A stretch of DNA of 64,000 bases, taken from the NCBI GenBank assembly GCA_947069175.1, contig CAMTDV010000012.1, positions 36,302,341 through 36,366,340 of the forward strand, given 5' to 3'. A program made the position numbers and the translations under genes. Source of the DNA: Scalesia atractyloides (lineage: Eukaryota; Streptophyta; Magnoliopsida; Asterales; Asteraceae). Below the pieces are notes generated by a model that saw only the letters and a list, made by a program, of their open reading frames with translations, made no database searches and was not told the origin of the DNA. Below are positions 46,267-58,225 of the stretch, in pieces (positions within the stretch are counted from its first letter, which is position 1; each line of letters begins with the position of its first letter).

Positions 46267-47216
46267 CCTTTCTCCCATCATGAAGATTCAAGACTCTGCT
46301 CTAGTTGTTTATTTTTTTTTATTCCCAATCCAAGCTTTAATAAATTCCATAGATTGTCCTGACTATTCAAGTTACCATTGTTTTCAATTTGGGTAATAAT
46401 GTTCCTAGATTTCAGTATTTCATATTAATGCCATTAATGCAATTTGTATCACGCTATGTCAATTTGTTTCATTACATATCTTTATACAACGATTAAAATG
46501 TCATTCATGTCATCATACATCACGACGAACCCCGTCTCATCATTTAGGGAAGTTGGGCCTGTCTCACTTTTTCATAGACTGACCACTTCCTCATAACACA
46601 CGAGAGAGGTACCGCCGTCATTTAGTCTTGCTTTCTTCGGATTCGAGACTCAAGCATGGGTTGTTGTGTTTGTTTATGTTTGGTAGATTTTAGGACGAGT
46701 CACATAGAACTAATCGTGACTTAATAACAAGGCCAATGAAAATTTGACAAGGACATGGTGGATACGCCGCAGGTACTTCCTATATATAAGTGTTCTTGTT
46801 AGGTGATCAAAAGCATTGTTAGACGGTTATGGGAAGTTCTGTGTAAGTAGTGTCAATCTCAGTTTTGATAACGATGTGGTTGATGATTTCGTTTTGTGAG
46901 GTAACTTTATCATTATGACGCTCTGATTTTTCTCAAAACCCCTTATCATGAGGCAATATCCGGTTAGCCATCTCCGTGTTACAATGCTTATCACTTCTAC
47001 ACCTCAGGCATCAAAAAAACGATTCATGTAGCAGGGCATTCAACCCTTACTAGGAACGTTACCGCCTCCATCAAAATCCAAACTTCACACTCACCTAGTT
47101 ATGTATATCCTTAGCATCATCGAGATTTTTATTACCTAGTATAATCGAGATCCAATATATAAGAAACTCTATTAGCTAACCCTCAAGAACGATTCCCTCC
47201 TAATTTTGGACGAAAT
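46267..47216 (+). other. non-coding interior replacing pol
   Basis: Where a complete Tekay element would have more than 3 kb of pol, about 950 bp of non-coding DNA is found. I see no protease or RT motif. Confidence 0.75.
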
Positions 47217-47700
47217 TCCTAAAAGTATGGGAGACTATAACATCCGCAAAAAACAGGTATCCAGAAGTCCGACCCACTTTGAAATCCAGATCCTAACCTT
47301 TAAACCTCGGAAATTTTCACGAAATAAATAACCGTTGAAAGATTTTACTCTTAAATTTAAATTCATTTATCGATTTATTTATTTATTAATTTAATTTAAT
47401 TAATATCACAATTAAAATCATTAATAAAATCTAGTTAGTTTTGTTAGGTTTTAAAGTGAGTTTTAAGGTAATATGAGTTGGTAGCCAAGTTAGTTCGGAT
47501 AGTAGAGTTAAGGGGTCTGATTTGTAACATTTCAAAACTTTGAATTTAAAAAATATATATAAAATAGCGGACCAAGGATTCGAACCCGGGTCTCGCCAAC
47601 AAACGAAACACTTGAGCCAAACCACCACATCAAACTTTTGTTAAAATTTTCATTTCCAAAATCCTTAAACACTCAATCCCTTTTGAATTACCTCTACAAC
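47217..47700 (+). repeat. extra internal LTR start with PPT
   Basis: GGACGAAATTCCTAAAAGT and GGGAGAC are followed by TATAACATCCGC, mirroring the true PPT-LTR junction at 47739-47775 (GGGACGAAATTTTCAAAAGT, GGGGAGAT, TGTATCATT). About 450 bp of LTR-like AT-rich sequence follows and differs from the element's own LTRs. It carries a tRNA-like module on the minus strand (47576-47619). Confidence 0.65.
47576..47619 (-). other. tRNA-like module in internal LTR fragment
   Basis: The minus strand reads TGGCTCAAGTG (A-box-like, 47609-47619) and GGGTTCGAATCC (47576-47587), a full match to the B-box core GTTCGA with Pol III consensus flanks. The spacing between them is about 21 nt, shorter than in a real tRNA. 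Confidence 0.55.
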
Positions 47701-47752
47701 CCAAATGTTAAATGGCTAAACGGTTACCTCTTAATTTCGGGACGAAATTTTC

Positions 47753-47767
47753 AAAAGTAGGGGAGAT
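47753..47767 (+). other. polypurine tract of Tekay-like element
   Basis: AAAAGTAGGGGAGAT directly precedes the 3' LTR. Confidence 0.88.
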
Positions 47768-49825
47768 TGTATCATTCTTAAAAAATGAATCCTAAAACCC
47801 GACCCGTTTTTATAACTCGATCCGTTTTCATATTCCACGTAATTTTGTTTAATGTTTAAGCAATAAATGTCTTGGATTCTATGTTTTGATCATACATGTT
47901 ATCATATCTGGTGATTTATAGTCTTATACATGTTTTATACAACCTTGTAAATTAATTTCCATGTATTTTGAAGCAATCCTCCATATCTCTAAGGTCTAAA
48001 ACTAAGGTTTTCCTTAAGTTAATCAAAAACTTTACAGACTTCGTGAACATACCTAGCACATCATATCCTAACCTTCTTATCATCCAAACTTCATTATATA
48101 TATATGCCTTAAGATAAGACATTGTGTTATGGAGGGTTAGATGTAAATGATAGCAAAGAAGCTCTACATGTCGTATTCTTAGTTTTGTCATAAGATGACT
48201 TTCGGGTGACTTTCTTTCTCCATCCTTGAGCTATCATTCTGGTCCATTCAAAGCTCCAAGATATACTTGATAAACTAAGGATCAAGTAGGTTCAAATTGT
48301 GCATAAAACTGAGCTCCAGCGTAACGGGAATCACAAACACAAGTTTTAGAATATAACCCTCGACCCGCATCAAGACCAAGGTTTAAGCCCAATTCTCGAC
48401 ATCATGGATGTTGGATTACTCTCTTCCATATGATAATACTCTAAAAATAATGGACGTAGGCAAAAACCGTGTGCGAAACGGAGTTATAACGAAGCAGGAA
48501 TCGCGAAAACAAGTTTGGTGTTTATTGCTGATTTGAAAGACGCGAAAATCTTGTTTTAAGGTCATCCCACATCGCCCCAATCTCAATTTGTGCTCCATTT
48601 CACACCTATAAATACCCTTGCTTGGCTCTTTATAGCTTGCAGCTCCTAGTTTGAGTATAAACAAGTGGAATAACCAAATTTGGTGGCTCCACAAGCACAA
48701 TACTCATTTGGGTGTGGTGTGTAGTAGTTTTTATTTCCACTTTCGACGAGGAGGTGCCGCCCTTCAAGCTCTTCTCATTTTGTAAAGTTTTTCTTCGAGG
48801 TAATCTTCCTTTCTTTGTTCTTTTATTTTTTTATTTTTATTTTATTTTAATATTCATTTATTAATTGCTTTCTTAGTTTAATTAGTTTAGTTTAGGTTCT
48901 TAGTTAAGGAGCATTAGGCTCGTTAAGGTAGCCTAGTTTAGTCTCGCCTTTAGGCTTGTCGTAGCCTTGTAGAGGTCCGTTCGGCTTAACGAGTCTAACA
49001 TATCATGTTCGTTCATTTAGCTATGCCTAGCATAACGTTTACTTTTTTTTGTTGCATTCGTTTGTCTAGCTTAAATCACGCCTATCAATTGGATTTTCTC
49101 CTTATTCTCGTGCGGTTATTTACTAAGGATTAAAAACGCAAACATTGTGAGTGAATTCTTACAACTTCCCCTTTTTATTCATGTTTTGGGGTGTATCATG
49201 TGTCGTTTACATATTTTGTTTATTCAAACAATTGTGCTATTACCATTATATGATCTAACTTGTGATGTAAATGTTGTTTGTTGTATTGCGTGTTTACATT
49301 TTTGTCATTTGCGTGCAATTCATTCATTAGGCCCATCAGTTCCTTGTTGGAGACGAGTTGAGCATCAGGTGCCTCATTAGATCGGCTCCGTTTGATTGAG
49401 CCTTGATCTCATTGTTCATCATTTGTCATGTTTATTGATTGATAATATGTGGCTTGTGGTTAGATTTACATATGCGGCTACTCATATTTGGTTCATACAC
49501 ATTTTTATTTAAATAACCAATATAATTAATTCTTTCCAATGTTTAAATAAGATTCACTCGCCAACTTTTGTTGACCCAAAAACCATTTTTACACATGATA
49601 CAGGTGAACAGGTTGAAGCAAGGAACACCTAGGAATTTGCCTTAGAAGAAAAATAAAGAGTTCATGAATGTTGTGTTTAGAACATGTTGTGCTTGTATGT
49701 TTATTGTAATTTCTCCTTTAAATTGGAAATAATAAATATGAAACTTTATAGTAAATGTCATGAGCTTTGATGAAAACCCAATCATGCCCCGACTACCATT
49801 TTCCGTTGCGGGTCAGGGTGTGACA
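47768..49825 (+). repeat. 3' LTR of Tekay-like element
   Basis: TGTATCATTC...GGGTGTGACA, partner of 42021-44086. TATA box CTATAAAT at 48605-48612. Differences from the 5' LTR are scattered single bases and short indels. Confidence 0.95.
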
Positions 49826-49830
49826 GACCA

Positions 49831-51889
49831 AATGTCTACAATTGATTGAAAGCCAATAATCATGAGAGCAAAAGTTCATATTTGAATATGGGAACATTTG
49901 TTTTTACATGTTGTAATCTTAATTCACATCAAGAAAGCAAGTAATTAAACTTCCTCCCCACTATAGTTGGTTTTTTGTTAGGAACCAAATCTTTCTCATT
50001 TAAGAATTTGTTGTGTTGTATACATTAAAATTATTCCACCACAACACACAAAGATGGGACTTCTATGAGGGTTGGGAATATATGTTGGATATGAATAACT
50101 ATGGACTAGAGTCATTAACATGGGATTCATTTAGACTCAATTTATTGATTTTCGTTTAACGAATCAATGTTCCTAACATGAGGGGGAGATGAAAAGCAGT
50201 TGAAAAAGTTAGAATCAATTATCACCATTTCATCTTGATCCACAAATTTTTCAACTGAAAGTTCAAAGGATAATTCACTTACAATAATTAACAAATTAAT
50301 TACCGGGCATATTCACTTACCTAAATAGAGTGACTAGTTAAGTCACATGTACCAACTGCTAATGTTCCAACTAACATTGGCATCCCAAAATGACAGCCAT
50401 ACATTGGTGATGAGTCTATGACACGCTTGAAGCATGGTAGGCTAGTCGGTTCCAAGAATAAAAATCCTTGAAATGGAGCAAGTAATGAAAATGTTATCGA
50501 GGTATAGTAAAAGTGTTTCCTAAAGAGAAATTAGACATGATGGTTTTAGAAGTTGGGTACCTAAAAACAAAGAGATCTCACTAATTTATGTATCATGTCT
50601 TGGAATATATGGAATCGAAACAAAATTCGACGTCGATGATAATGTTGTATATAAATAGCGCTTAAAATATTAAAAATGTTGAGGATCAAGAACTAAGATC
50701 TGCCGATAAATGATTGGCCAAACAGAAGATGCAAATGAGGCAGAATTACAATCTCTCATGATTTTGAAGTTATTGGATGATTGATCCATAAAGCTAAAAG
50801 TTTTAAAAATTGTTTTATACAAATGAGCCTTTTATGCGAAAGCATGATTAGGAAAGTGAAATTATACAATATTAGACACAATTGATGGCTATGCATAACC
50901 GTAAATACATGTAATTTATTATAAGGAGAAATACTTTCTAGTGGTGGATGTAACAACTTTTTTAGTCTGGTAATACTAGAGAGAATTGATATGCGTCTAA
51001 TGGATATTATGGTATCCTAAAATATATAATACAATGGAATTTACATGATATTCTTAAAGTATTTAAAGTTTCAAAATCATGTAAAGTAAGTTCTCCAGAA
51101 CGATAAGAATGATGTATATATTTGGATCCAAATAAATTATACTTGTTGTATACGAATTGAATATAAATGGAACTCATGATGAGTTTCGTGAGGCAGTTTA
51201 GTGCTTAAACGCAAACATCGTAAGGATGTAATTCCTATGCAGCAATAAGCATATGGTGATTATGATATCCCAATAAAGTATGCATAAGATGGTATAATAT
51301 GAAAATGAAATAATAGTTAACGAATTCATTGAATAGAAAATAGAAATGTTGTGTTTACTGATGAAGTTTATGAGACAAAACTTTGAAGAATGTACTGATT
51401 GGTCAACGTGGAAGGAAGTCCATGACAGATTGTAAATGCATTAAACACTGAGATTAGAAGCTCAAGAAATATATTACATAAAGTTCAAAAAAATAGTTGA
51501 GTTAAACTATAATCAACTCAGTGATTATCTTGGAGAAAAGGGACATGAATATGATGTACTCGATCATGTGTTTAATACCATGTTTATAAAATATTATAAG
51601 ACATGTTGATGACATCTAGATATTACCTGAACAGATGGCATGCAGGTTGAGCATTTGTTTAACGATAATTTTATATATCAATAAAATTGCATCTAGAAGA
51701 TGTTAGGTATTTTAATATGTTTAAGTGCAACTCTAAGAAAATAAGAGATTGTTAAATTATTTGGTAGAAAAAAATTATCCTTGTCATGTTGTAAATCGAT
51801 ATTATTAGTACAAATGTACCATAGTAGGGTGTAGTTGATGCAATACTTCACGTTAGTTATAAACTAACCGGATATATTATTTTTTTGTA
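49831..51889 (+). pseudogene. decayed copia pol interior (integrase-RT region)
   Basis: Near 50424-50460 LKHGRLVGSKNKNP matches the copia linker between integrase and RT (RGRPVGSKDKNPRKR). Fragments farther on are too broken to assign to RT motifs. No YVDD was readable. Confidence 0.6.
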
Positions 51890-52512
51890 AATTTATTGGT
51901 AAGATATAGTTCATGCCAACAAAGAGGCATTAAAATGGGGTAAAACAAATTTTCGGTACCTTCAAGGTACTAAAGATATGGGCTTGTATTCTACTAACCA
52001 GTCAAAATAAGTTTTGTTGGACTTGTAGATGCAGGTTATATGCCTGGTCCTCATTATGGTCGATCTTAAACTGGATATTTATTTACACATAGAGGCACTA
52101 CAAATTCATCGCGTTCTGTCTAGCAAACAATCACAGCCACTTCATCTAACCATGAAGAAATATTGGCAATCCATAAAGCTAGTCGAGAATGCGTTTGTTG
52201 AGGTCTGTCATGCAACATATCTTGTGGTATTTATTAGGGGGATAAAAGACGAACAATAATACATGAAGACAACATGACATGCATAACACAACTTAAGGAA
52301 CATTAAAGGAAACGGAACCAAACATATCTTACCAAAGTTTTTTTTACACATGATTTACAAAATAATGGTGATATTGTGGTCCAACAAATTGGTTCTAGCG
52401 AAAATTTGACAGACTTGTTTACCAAATCACTTCCGACCTCAACATTCAAGAAACTAGTTCACGGGATCGGGATGCGTCGACTCAAGGAGCTCAAATCATC
52501 AGGGGGTGAATA
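51890..52512 (+). pseudogene. copia RNase H (broken)
   Basis: Across shifting frames it reads RHWNGVKQIFRYLQGTKDMG, YADAGYMPGPHYGRS (second D of the DAGY motif kept), TGYLFTHRGT, KQTITATSSNHAEILAIHKA, SRECV, then DNMTCITQLKE and NGDIVVQQIGSSENLTDLFT, KSLPTSTFKKLVHGIGM, RRLKELKSSGGE, ending with TAA at 52510-52512. This is the typical copia RNase H C-terminus with its HAE motif. It belongs to the old copia whose 3' LTR lies 4.2 kb further on. Confidence 0.88.
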
Positions 52513-54711
52513 AGACGCGTTGCACTCTTTTTTCCTTAGCTATGGTTTTATCCTACTGGGTTTTCCTAGCAAGGTTTTTAATAAGGCAGCATCACCAAAC
52601 GTATTATAAGTGTGACAAATGGCAAATAACCGGTAATTCCGTACAATTTATCACGAATTTTGCCTTATAATCTCATGCATACTTATCGTAATTTAATTTC
52701 TTAACTGAGTCGTACGTCATTAGGGCAAGTAAATCTGAGCATAATATAAACTGGTTTCCATTACGACGCGAAGCAAACCAAAACAATCCCCTAAAAGTGT
52801 TGTTAGAAAGTGTTGGGCGCACTAATTGCGGTGACACTAACTGTATCGGTAAACCCGCTAAAACGAATCAGAACAAGAAATAACGGCATGTTGATGCCAT
52901 GCCTGAGTCCATATACAAATGAAAACACATATTTGAGAACAACTATTACAATAATACATAACTTTCCGGTATAATGCCAAAATTGCAAAATTGTCCGTTT
53001 CGACCGAGAAGGCAACAAATGTCGATTTGTGCGCAAGACTAATTCGGAGGATTCTAGATGTATAGATGAGAATAAAACAATGTTAAACATCCTAAAATAA
53101 TGTGAGAATAGCAAGAATGCCCAAAAGACATTGTTTCGGGTCATTCGTCCGACAATGCACAATTCGACCAGAAAGCGGCTTATTGTCGAAACGACGAATA
53201 TTCTAGTGGACGATAGCCTCATCCGGGCATCTAGTGAAGTAGTTAAGCCTCATTTGGAACTCGGAATCCATTCAACTAACATGAGGTCACGAAAACACAA
53301 CTTTCGAAAAAGTTCGACGGCGGAACACAAAAGTGTCGATATCGATCGAACGATCAAAAGAAAGACATTTTTGCCATCCTAACTCGTCGTATATTCGTCT
53401 AGCGAACTAGTCATACATATTTTTAGATCGGAAATGCACTAAGTAGACGCCATATAAATTGTGGTCGTCGAAAACAAAGCTTCTGGTACTAAATAACTAG
53501 TTTCGTTTATTAGCGGTTATTACGACGATGAGCGATCTAGCGACGTATCCGTCATCCGAAACTTATATTTGGGGATCATGTGGATTTAATACCATGTGAA
53601 TACACCCAAAACTCTAATCTTATGCTTAAGATGCTAGATCATTAATCCTAATCACTATACTTAGCATAAATTACCAAAATATCTACATTTTTACCATGTG
53701 TTAAAAAATAAGTTACACTTTACCCCCCCCCCCTTCAATTCACGGCTACAAGTGGGCCCCATGCCCACTTGATTTTGTTGAAAAACCAAAGATTAGAAGG
53801 TGGTGTTTAGATTTATGATGATCTTGAAAGATAGCTTGATTATATATAAAATTTCACATGATCTTATCATTTTATTCACCAAAAGTTGCAACCATTTTTC
53901 CCCCTAATCCCCCCCCCCCCCCCTCTCCCCTAGTTCATGGCTCCACCACCACCACCACAAACCACCACTTTTTATACACTTTAAAGCCTAATCAAGTTCA
54001 CTAAAGAAGCTAGCAAGGATGGAGATCATTAGGGCTTCTTAAAGAGCTTCATTTTCTTTCATAATCATCAAGAAACTTGTGCACCCTTTGTAAGCTAAAC
54101 TCATCCATAATCTAGCGTATTTTTGTGCTTAGATTACTAATGTATAAGTTGATCATATTGAAATCCCAGAAAAGATAAACCAAAAACCCTAACTCACATC
54201 ATAATAATAACACTAAATATTGTTTATTTTGTGTTGATTATATGTTTATATGATAGTTAGTTAGGATGTTAAAGTTGTTTATGTTAAAAGTATTATATAA
54301 AAGTTGGATGATCTTGTGTGATTTAGTATAAAAATAAATATTTAAACATGATAAGGTTTAAATCTAAATAAGATCATCAACTACCTCATCCATGAAAAAT
54401 ACTACAATTTAAAGATAATTTTATTTGCATATGAATAATTTTATAAGAAGTAAACACTTGTATTTAAGTTGTAATCACCTTAAAAATGTGTAGTAATCAA
54501 GGGTTAAATGCATGAACTGATTAAACAACATGCTAAAGTAGTGATTTGAAATGGCTAATAAATATTGAAAACCCTCTTGATTTACTAGTATTTTTAACAA
54601 TAAAAAGTCATGGATGATGATAGATTATAATGTAAAATAAATATTAGATGGATTGTTGATGATGAATATGAGCTTAAACAGGTTTTAAATACGTTTTTAA
54701 AATGTGGAAAA

Positions 54712-54738
54712 CGCCATAGTTTAGGGGAAACTATGGCG
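54712..54738. other. perfect 11-bp hairpin in the solo LTR
   Basis: CGCCATAGTTT, loop AGGGG, AAACTATGGCG. No flanking T-run suggests a terminator. Confidence 0.8.
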
Positions 54739-55416
54739 AAATTTTCTAAAAATCTAATTGCGATTAAGATATGATTAGTGGAGTGATTAGTGGGATTAAA
54801 CGCGATTAGTAACTTAAATCGTCATTAAGTAGACTTTAATGACAAGGGTTATCCCTAAATGGCCAAGTGTTTAATAAAGTTACAAATATATATTTATAAG
54901 TAAAAAAACATGCTTTTTTTTTACAAATATATATTTCTACTTGGAAAATAATACAAGTATATATTTATACATTTGTTACCAATAAATTTGCATGTATACA
55001 TGTGTGTATTGTATGTGTATGTATTAGAAACTTAGGGTATTCACAATAAAAATTCTCAATCATACTTGATCAATACACTAAGTGTTGGTGACATAACAAT
55101 TATATTCTTGAAATGCGTCCAAACAATAATCAGACAAACGAAACGATGCGAACATTAGGCGAACATTCAAGATTACACCGTCGCGTCAACGACCAATGGG
55201 TGAATCGCCGGCACGAAAGGTCATTACAACAACGGGCGATTCTCGACGAAAACGAACATGTAATGAACGACGCCGACGACGAGTCTAAATATAATATTTA
55301 GACATTCAACATATATATATATGTTACCGAAATCAAAATCCGGAAAGTTAAAAATATAAAAAGCTAGAAAATTATAAGTAAATACTTATAAGAAAATGGG
55401 CTTTTAATAAATAATT

Positions 55417-55672
55417 GTGGGCTAGGCCCACAATCGTAAAAGTCTTGGACAAGGCCCAATTCCAAAATATGTATGGATGAGGCCCACACCGAATAAAGGC
55501 CCAAAAATATAAATTACATGGGCTAGGCCCAAAAATATAAATTACATGGGCTAGACCCAAAGACATAAAAAATAGGCTAGGCCCAAAGACATAAAATACA
55601 TGGGCTAGGCCCAATGACAAGAAAACATGGGCTAGGCCTAAAGACATAGATGACATGGGCTAGGCCCAATGA
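55417..55672. repeat. array of GGGCTAGGCCCA repeats
   Basis: About eight or nine copies of a palindromic GGGCTAGGCCCA core, spaced about 28-32 bp with variable AAAATATAAATTACAT or AAGACATAAAA spacers. The minus-strand ORF across it (SLGLAHVF repeated) is only the translation of the repeat. Confidence 0.9.
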
Positions 55673-56762
55673 CGTGTGAAGGACAAGGCCCAGTTCACAC
55701 ATGATTTAAAAAATAATATATATATATAAGAAATATATATAACAATATTAATCGAACAAACAAACTACCAACACTATGATAACATTTTAAGTTGTTCTAT
55801 CATAACGAAAAGATACATAACAAGAATTCAAGATGAACAACGAGTACAAGGTGCATTGAGACCTAGTTGTCTAATGAAACCAATACGCATGTAGGTTACA
55901 TACGTTGCGGACACCGATCGATTAATAGTACGACTTAACGGAACGCAAAAACTGTGAGTTCATGTCCCTCCTTTCATTGATTTCAAAGTTTTTTTTACAA
56001 ACTATCGAGGGGAAATACATGTCATAACAAATAGTATGTTAGCTATGGGTTCAGTTGATAACAGGATCATTTGTGCATAAGTAGGATGATGACAATAGTA
56101 ACCATTAATCACGTAGTGACCAAGGTGCAAAAGGTATAGATCTATCAGTTTGAGACACGCTCCACTCCTGGTATGATAACTGGTTAGGAGTGCTTTTGTG
56201 ATCCCAATGATGTCAGAGTTGTCTCCGGTTGGTTACTACTTATGGCACATATACGTCAGGATACTCGCGACACTTTGATAGATCCCCAGAACGCCATGAT
56301 GCTAATAACATACTCGGATTTCATTACTGGATTTCAAGAATGACATTTTTATATGAAAACATTAACTACATGAACTCGCCAACTTTATGTTGACTTTCTA
56401 AAATTACATGTATTTCAGGGCTTAAGACATGAGCTGGTGATTCGGGTTATGGGAATATGTCAAGACAAAGATGTGCCATCTTTTAGAGGGTTTGCCTTTT
56501 GTATCCCAACTTCGTATAGGTATATATTGGTTAGTACCTCACTATGTACTTGTGATGAAAACAGTTAAAACTATGTAATCACTTTTGGTTGACTGTAATA
56601 TTGGATGAAACTTATTATTAATGGCATCGTTGTTGAATTATGGCTGTTTACTAAATTGGATGCAATGATTACCTAATAGTCACACACTTGCGCTTCCGCT
56701 ACGACCAGGGTGTGACAATAAGAGTAATATATTATTTTATCACGTGGATAGTCAAGGGGGAG

Positions 56763-56997
56763 TGTTATGAATTATTATCTTAATGTGTGACTATCCACAT
56801 GTCTTCATAATATGGTGACTTTCCATGTACTTAACTCTCATATGTGTAAGCCTATAAATAGAGGCATATGTAGTTCATATTTTACATCAACAAGAATGAG
56901 TTCTTCGATTCTTCTTTCTATCTTTCTCTCTATATGATCTCTATAATTCTTGTTTACATATATCATATATTGGTTGCTATTAGGTCGTTGTTTTACA
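56763..56997 (+). repeat. 3' LTR of old copia
   Basis: TGTTATGAATT...GTTTTACA, with TATA box CTATAAATAG at 56852-56861 and the PPT TCAAGGGGGAG just upstream. Partner of 38947-39169, 12 bp longer. Confidence 0.88.
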
Positions 56998-58225
56998 ATA
57001 ATGATAGTTTTATTGAGAAAATTGTTTTTACAAGTATTAAAACAATACAATCTTATAAGGATTTTAATATATGGCATCCCAAATGTTACAATTACAAGTC
57101 ATCACTCTTCCCCAAGCTTTTTGTATTGTGATAGATTAAAATTTTGAATAATGGATCGATCTGAGGTTTTCTCATCTAATTCTATTTGCATAAGCTCACT
57201 GCTAAATAATAATAAAAAAGAGGTTTTAGGACCGTGCATTACGGTAGGAACATTAAACTGACAAAAAAAGTGCTAAAATCTTTAACCACAACACTTGTTA
57301 CCTAAGTAAATGAAATGATAGCATAGGTTCGTTATGGAATGGAATTCCCCGCGACAACGGAAAGCTAGGGAAAACCCAAATGTCCAAATGATTCACATAA
57401 ATCGATAATCATAAAAATGAATATCGTTAGCGAGACATATTATATGCAATATTTAAATAACATGATTGAGATTCCTATTTTGAATATTTGAATTTGATGT
57501 TTAACCGAATAAATTTTTTAAATAAGATGCTAATCTATAAATTTTGAATGAAACGCTATATTTAAAACTTTGGTCATCTTATGTAGGAGGTCATTTACAT
57601 TGAACAATAATATCCGCAACAAATTAAGAAGTTAAAAAGTTGGTTTGTATGTAGTAAATGAATAATGAAAAATTAAAAAGATATAAAAATAAAAATATTC
57701 AATGATTTTAAAACTGGAATCTTGTTCAAACTAATGTTTTAAATTCTGGTTCACCAAACGATAAATCGGTAATACCGTCCGCCGACCTCAAGCCTGGTAA
57801 GGACTGTATAAGCTAGCAAACAGTAAATGTTATATGCCGATGATAAATTCAGTAGTACCGTTAAACAGTCACCCAAACACAAAACTATTCACTCAACGGT
57901 AAAAATTAAAACAAAAAGCAAAATAAACATCTTGCAAAAGAATCCCACGTTCACGCCACAATTTTATTACTCAAATAAATATAAAAAATACATAATATAA
58001 TCAAATTTTATTACTCAAATAAATATGAAAACAAAGAATGCTGGAATGAAGACCAATAAAAGTAAGAAAAAACTTAATAGTGTTCTTAGAGGAGTAAAAA
58101 AAATTTATAAAATTACAGAGGGCAAATATGCGTATTTTGTATTATATATAAATTCTTTAACAGATAGTATAATAAAATACCCACCAAGCCCTAAAATGCA
58201 CCATATATTGTCGGTGCAAAATGAA
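56998..58225. other. unassigned AT-rich DNA
   Basis: A direct repeat TTTTATTACTCAAATAAATA occurs at about 57961 and 58006 (45-bp period). A short basic open stretch at 58025-58231 has no known family. Nothing else was recognised. Confidence 0.45.

Larger units (their letters stand above)
42021..49825 (+). mobile_element. full-length gag-only Del/Tekay-like gypsy element
   Basis: LTRs of 2066 and 2058 bp, nearly identical by eye, bracket an initiator-Met PBS, gag with two intact CCHC knuckles, about 1.5 kb without coding function, and a PPT. GACCA precedes (42016-42020) and follows (49826-49830): an exact target-site duplication. No protease, RT, RNase H, integrase or chromodomain was found. 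The similar LTRs and exact TSD make it one of the youngest insertions here, although it cannot move without help. Confidence 0.95.
52611..56717 (+). repeat. 4.1-kb solo LTR, Tekay-like
   Basis: It starts TGTGACAAAT, ends AGGGTGTGACA, and is flanked by exact ATAAG (52606-52610; 56718-56722). The end (GCTTCCGCTACG...GGGTGTGACA) and the block CTCGCCAACTTTATGTTGAC near 56376 match the Tekay-like LTRs in this window. Removing it rejoins the copia 3' interior. Its 139-codon minus-strand ORF at 52803-53222 has no family match. Unusual features inside are an 11-bp hairpin, poly-C tracts near 53725 and 53911, and a GGGCTAGGCCC array. Confidence 0.9.
38947..56997 (+). mobile_element. old copia element carrying two nested insertions
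   Basis: Short LTRs (38947-39169; 56763-56997) share about 220 bp, including GTGTGACTATCCACATGTCT and the TATA box. A PPT (TCAAGGGGGAG, 56752-56762) precedes the 3' LTR. Pieces of copia pol lie in order in the interior. A 7.8-kb Tekay-like element and a 4.1-kb solo LTR are nested inside. Without them the element is about 6.1 kb. Flanks GTGAT and ATAAT do not form a convincing duplication. Confidence 0.85.

Noticed and set aside
52803..53222. 139-codon minus-strand ORF
   Set aside because: Lies within a solo LTR, low-complexity composition, no recognisable domain and an overlapping open stretch on the opposite strand.
55372..55656. 94-codon minus-strand ORF with repeated SLGLAHVF
   Set aside because: It is the translation of the GGGCTAGGCCCA tandem array; no protein family, and the frame follows the repeat period.
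38942..57002. Target duplication of the old copia element
   Set aside because: Flanks GTGAT and ATAAT agree at only three of five positions, so no duplication was claimed.
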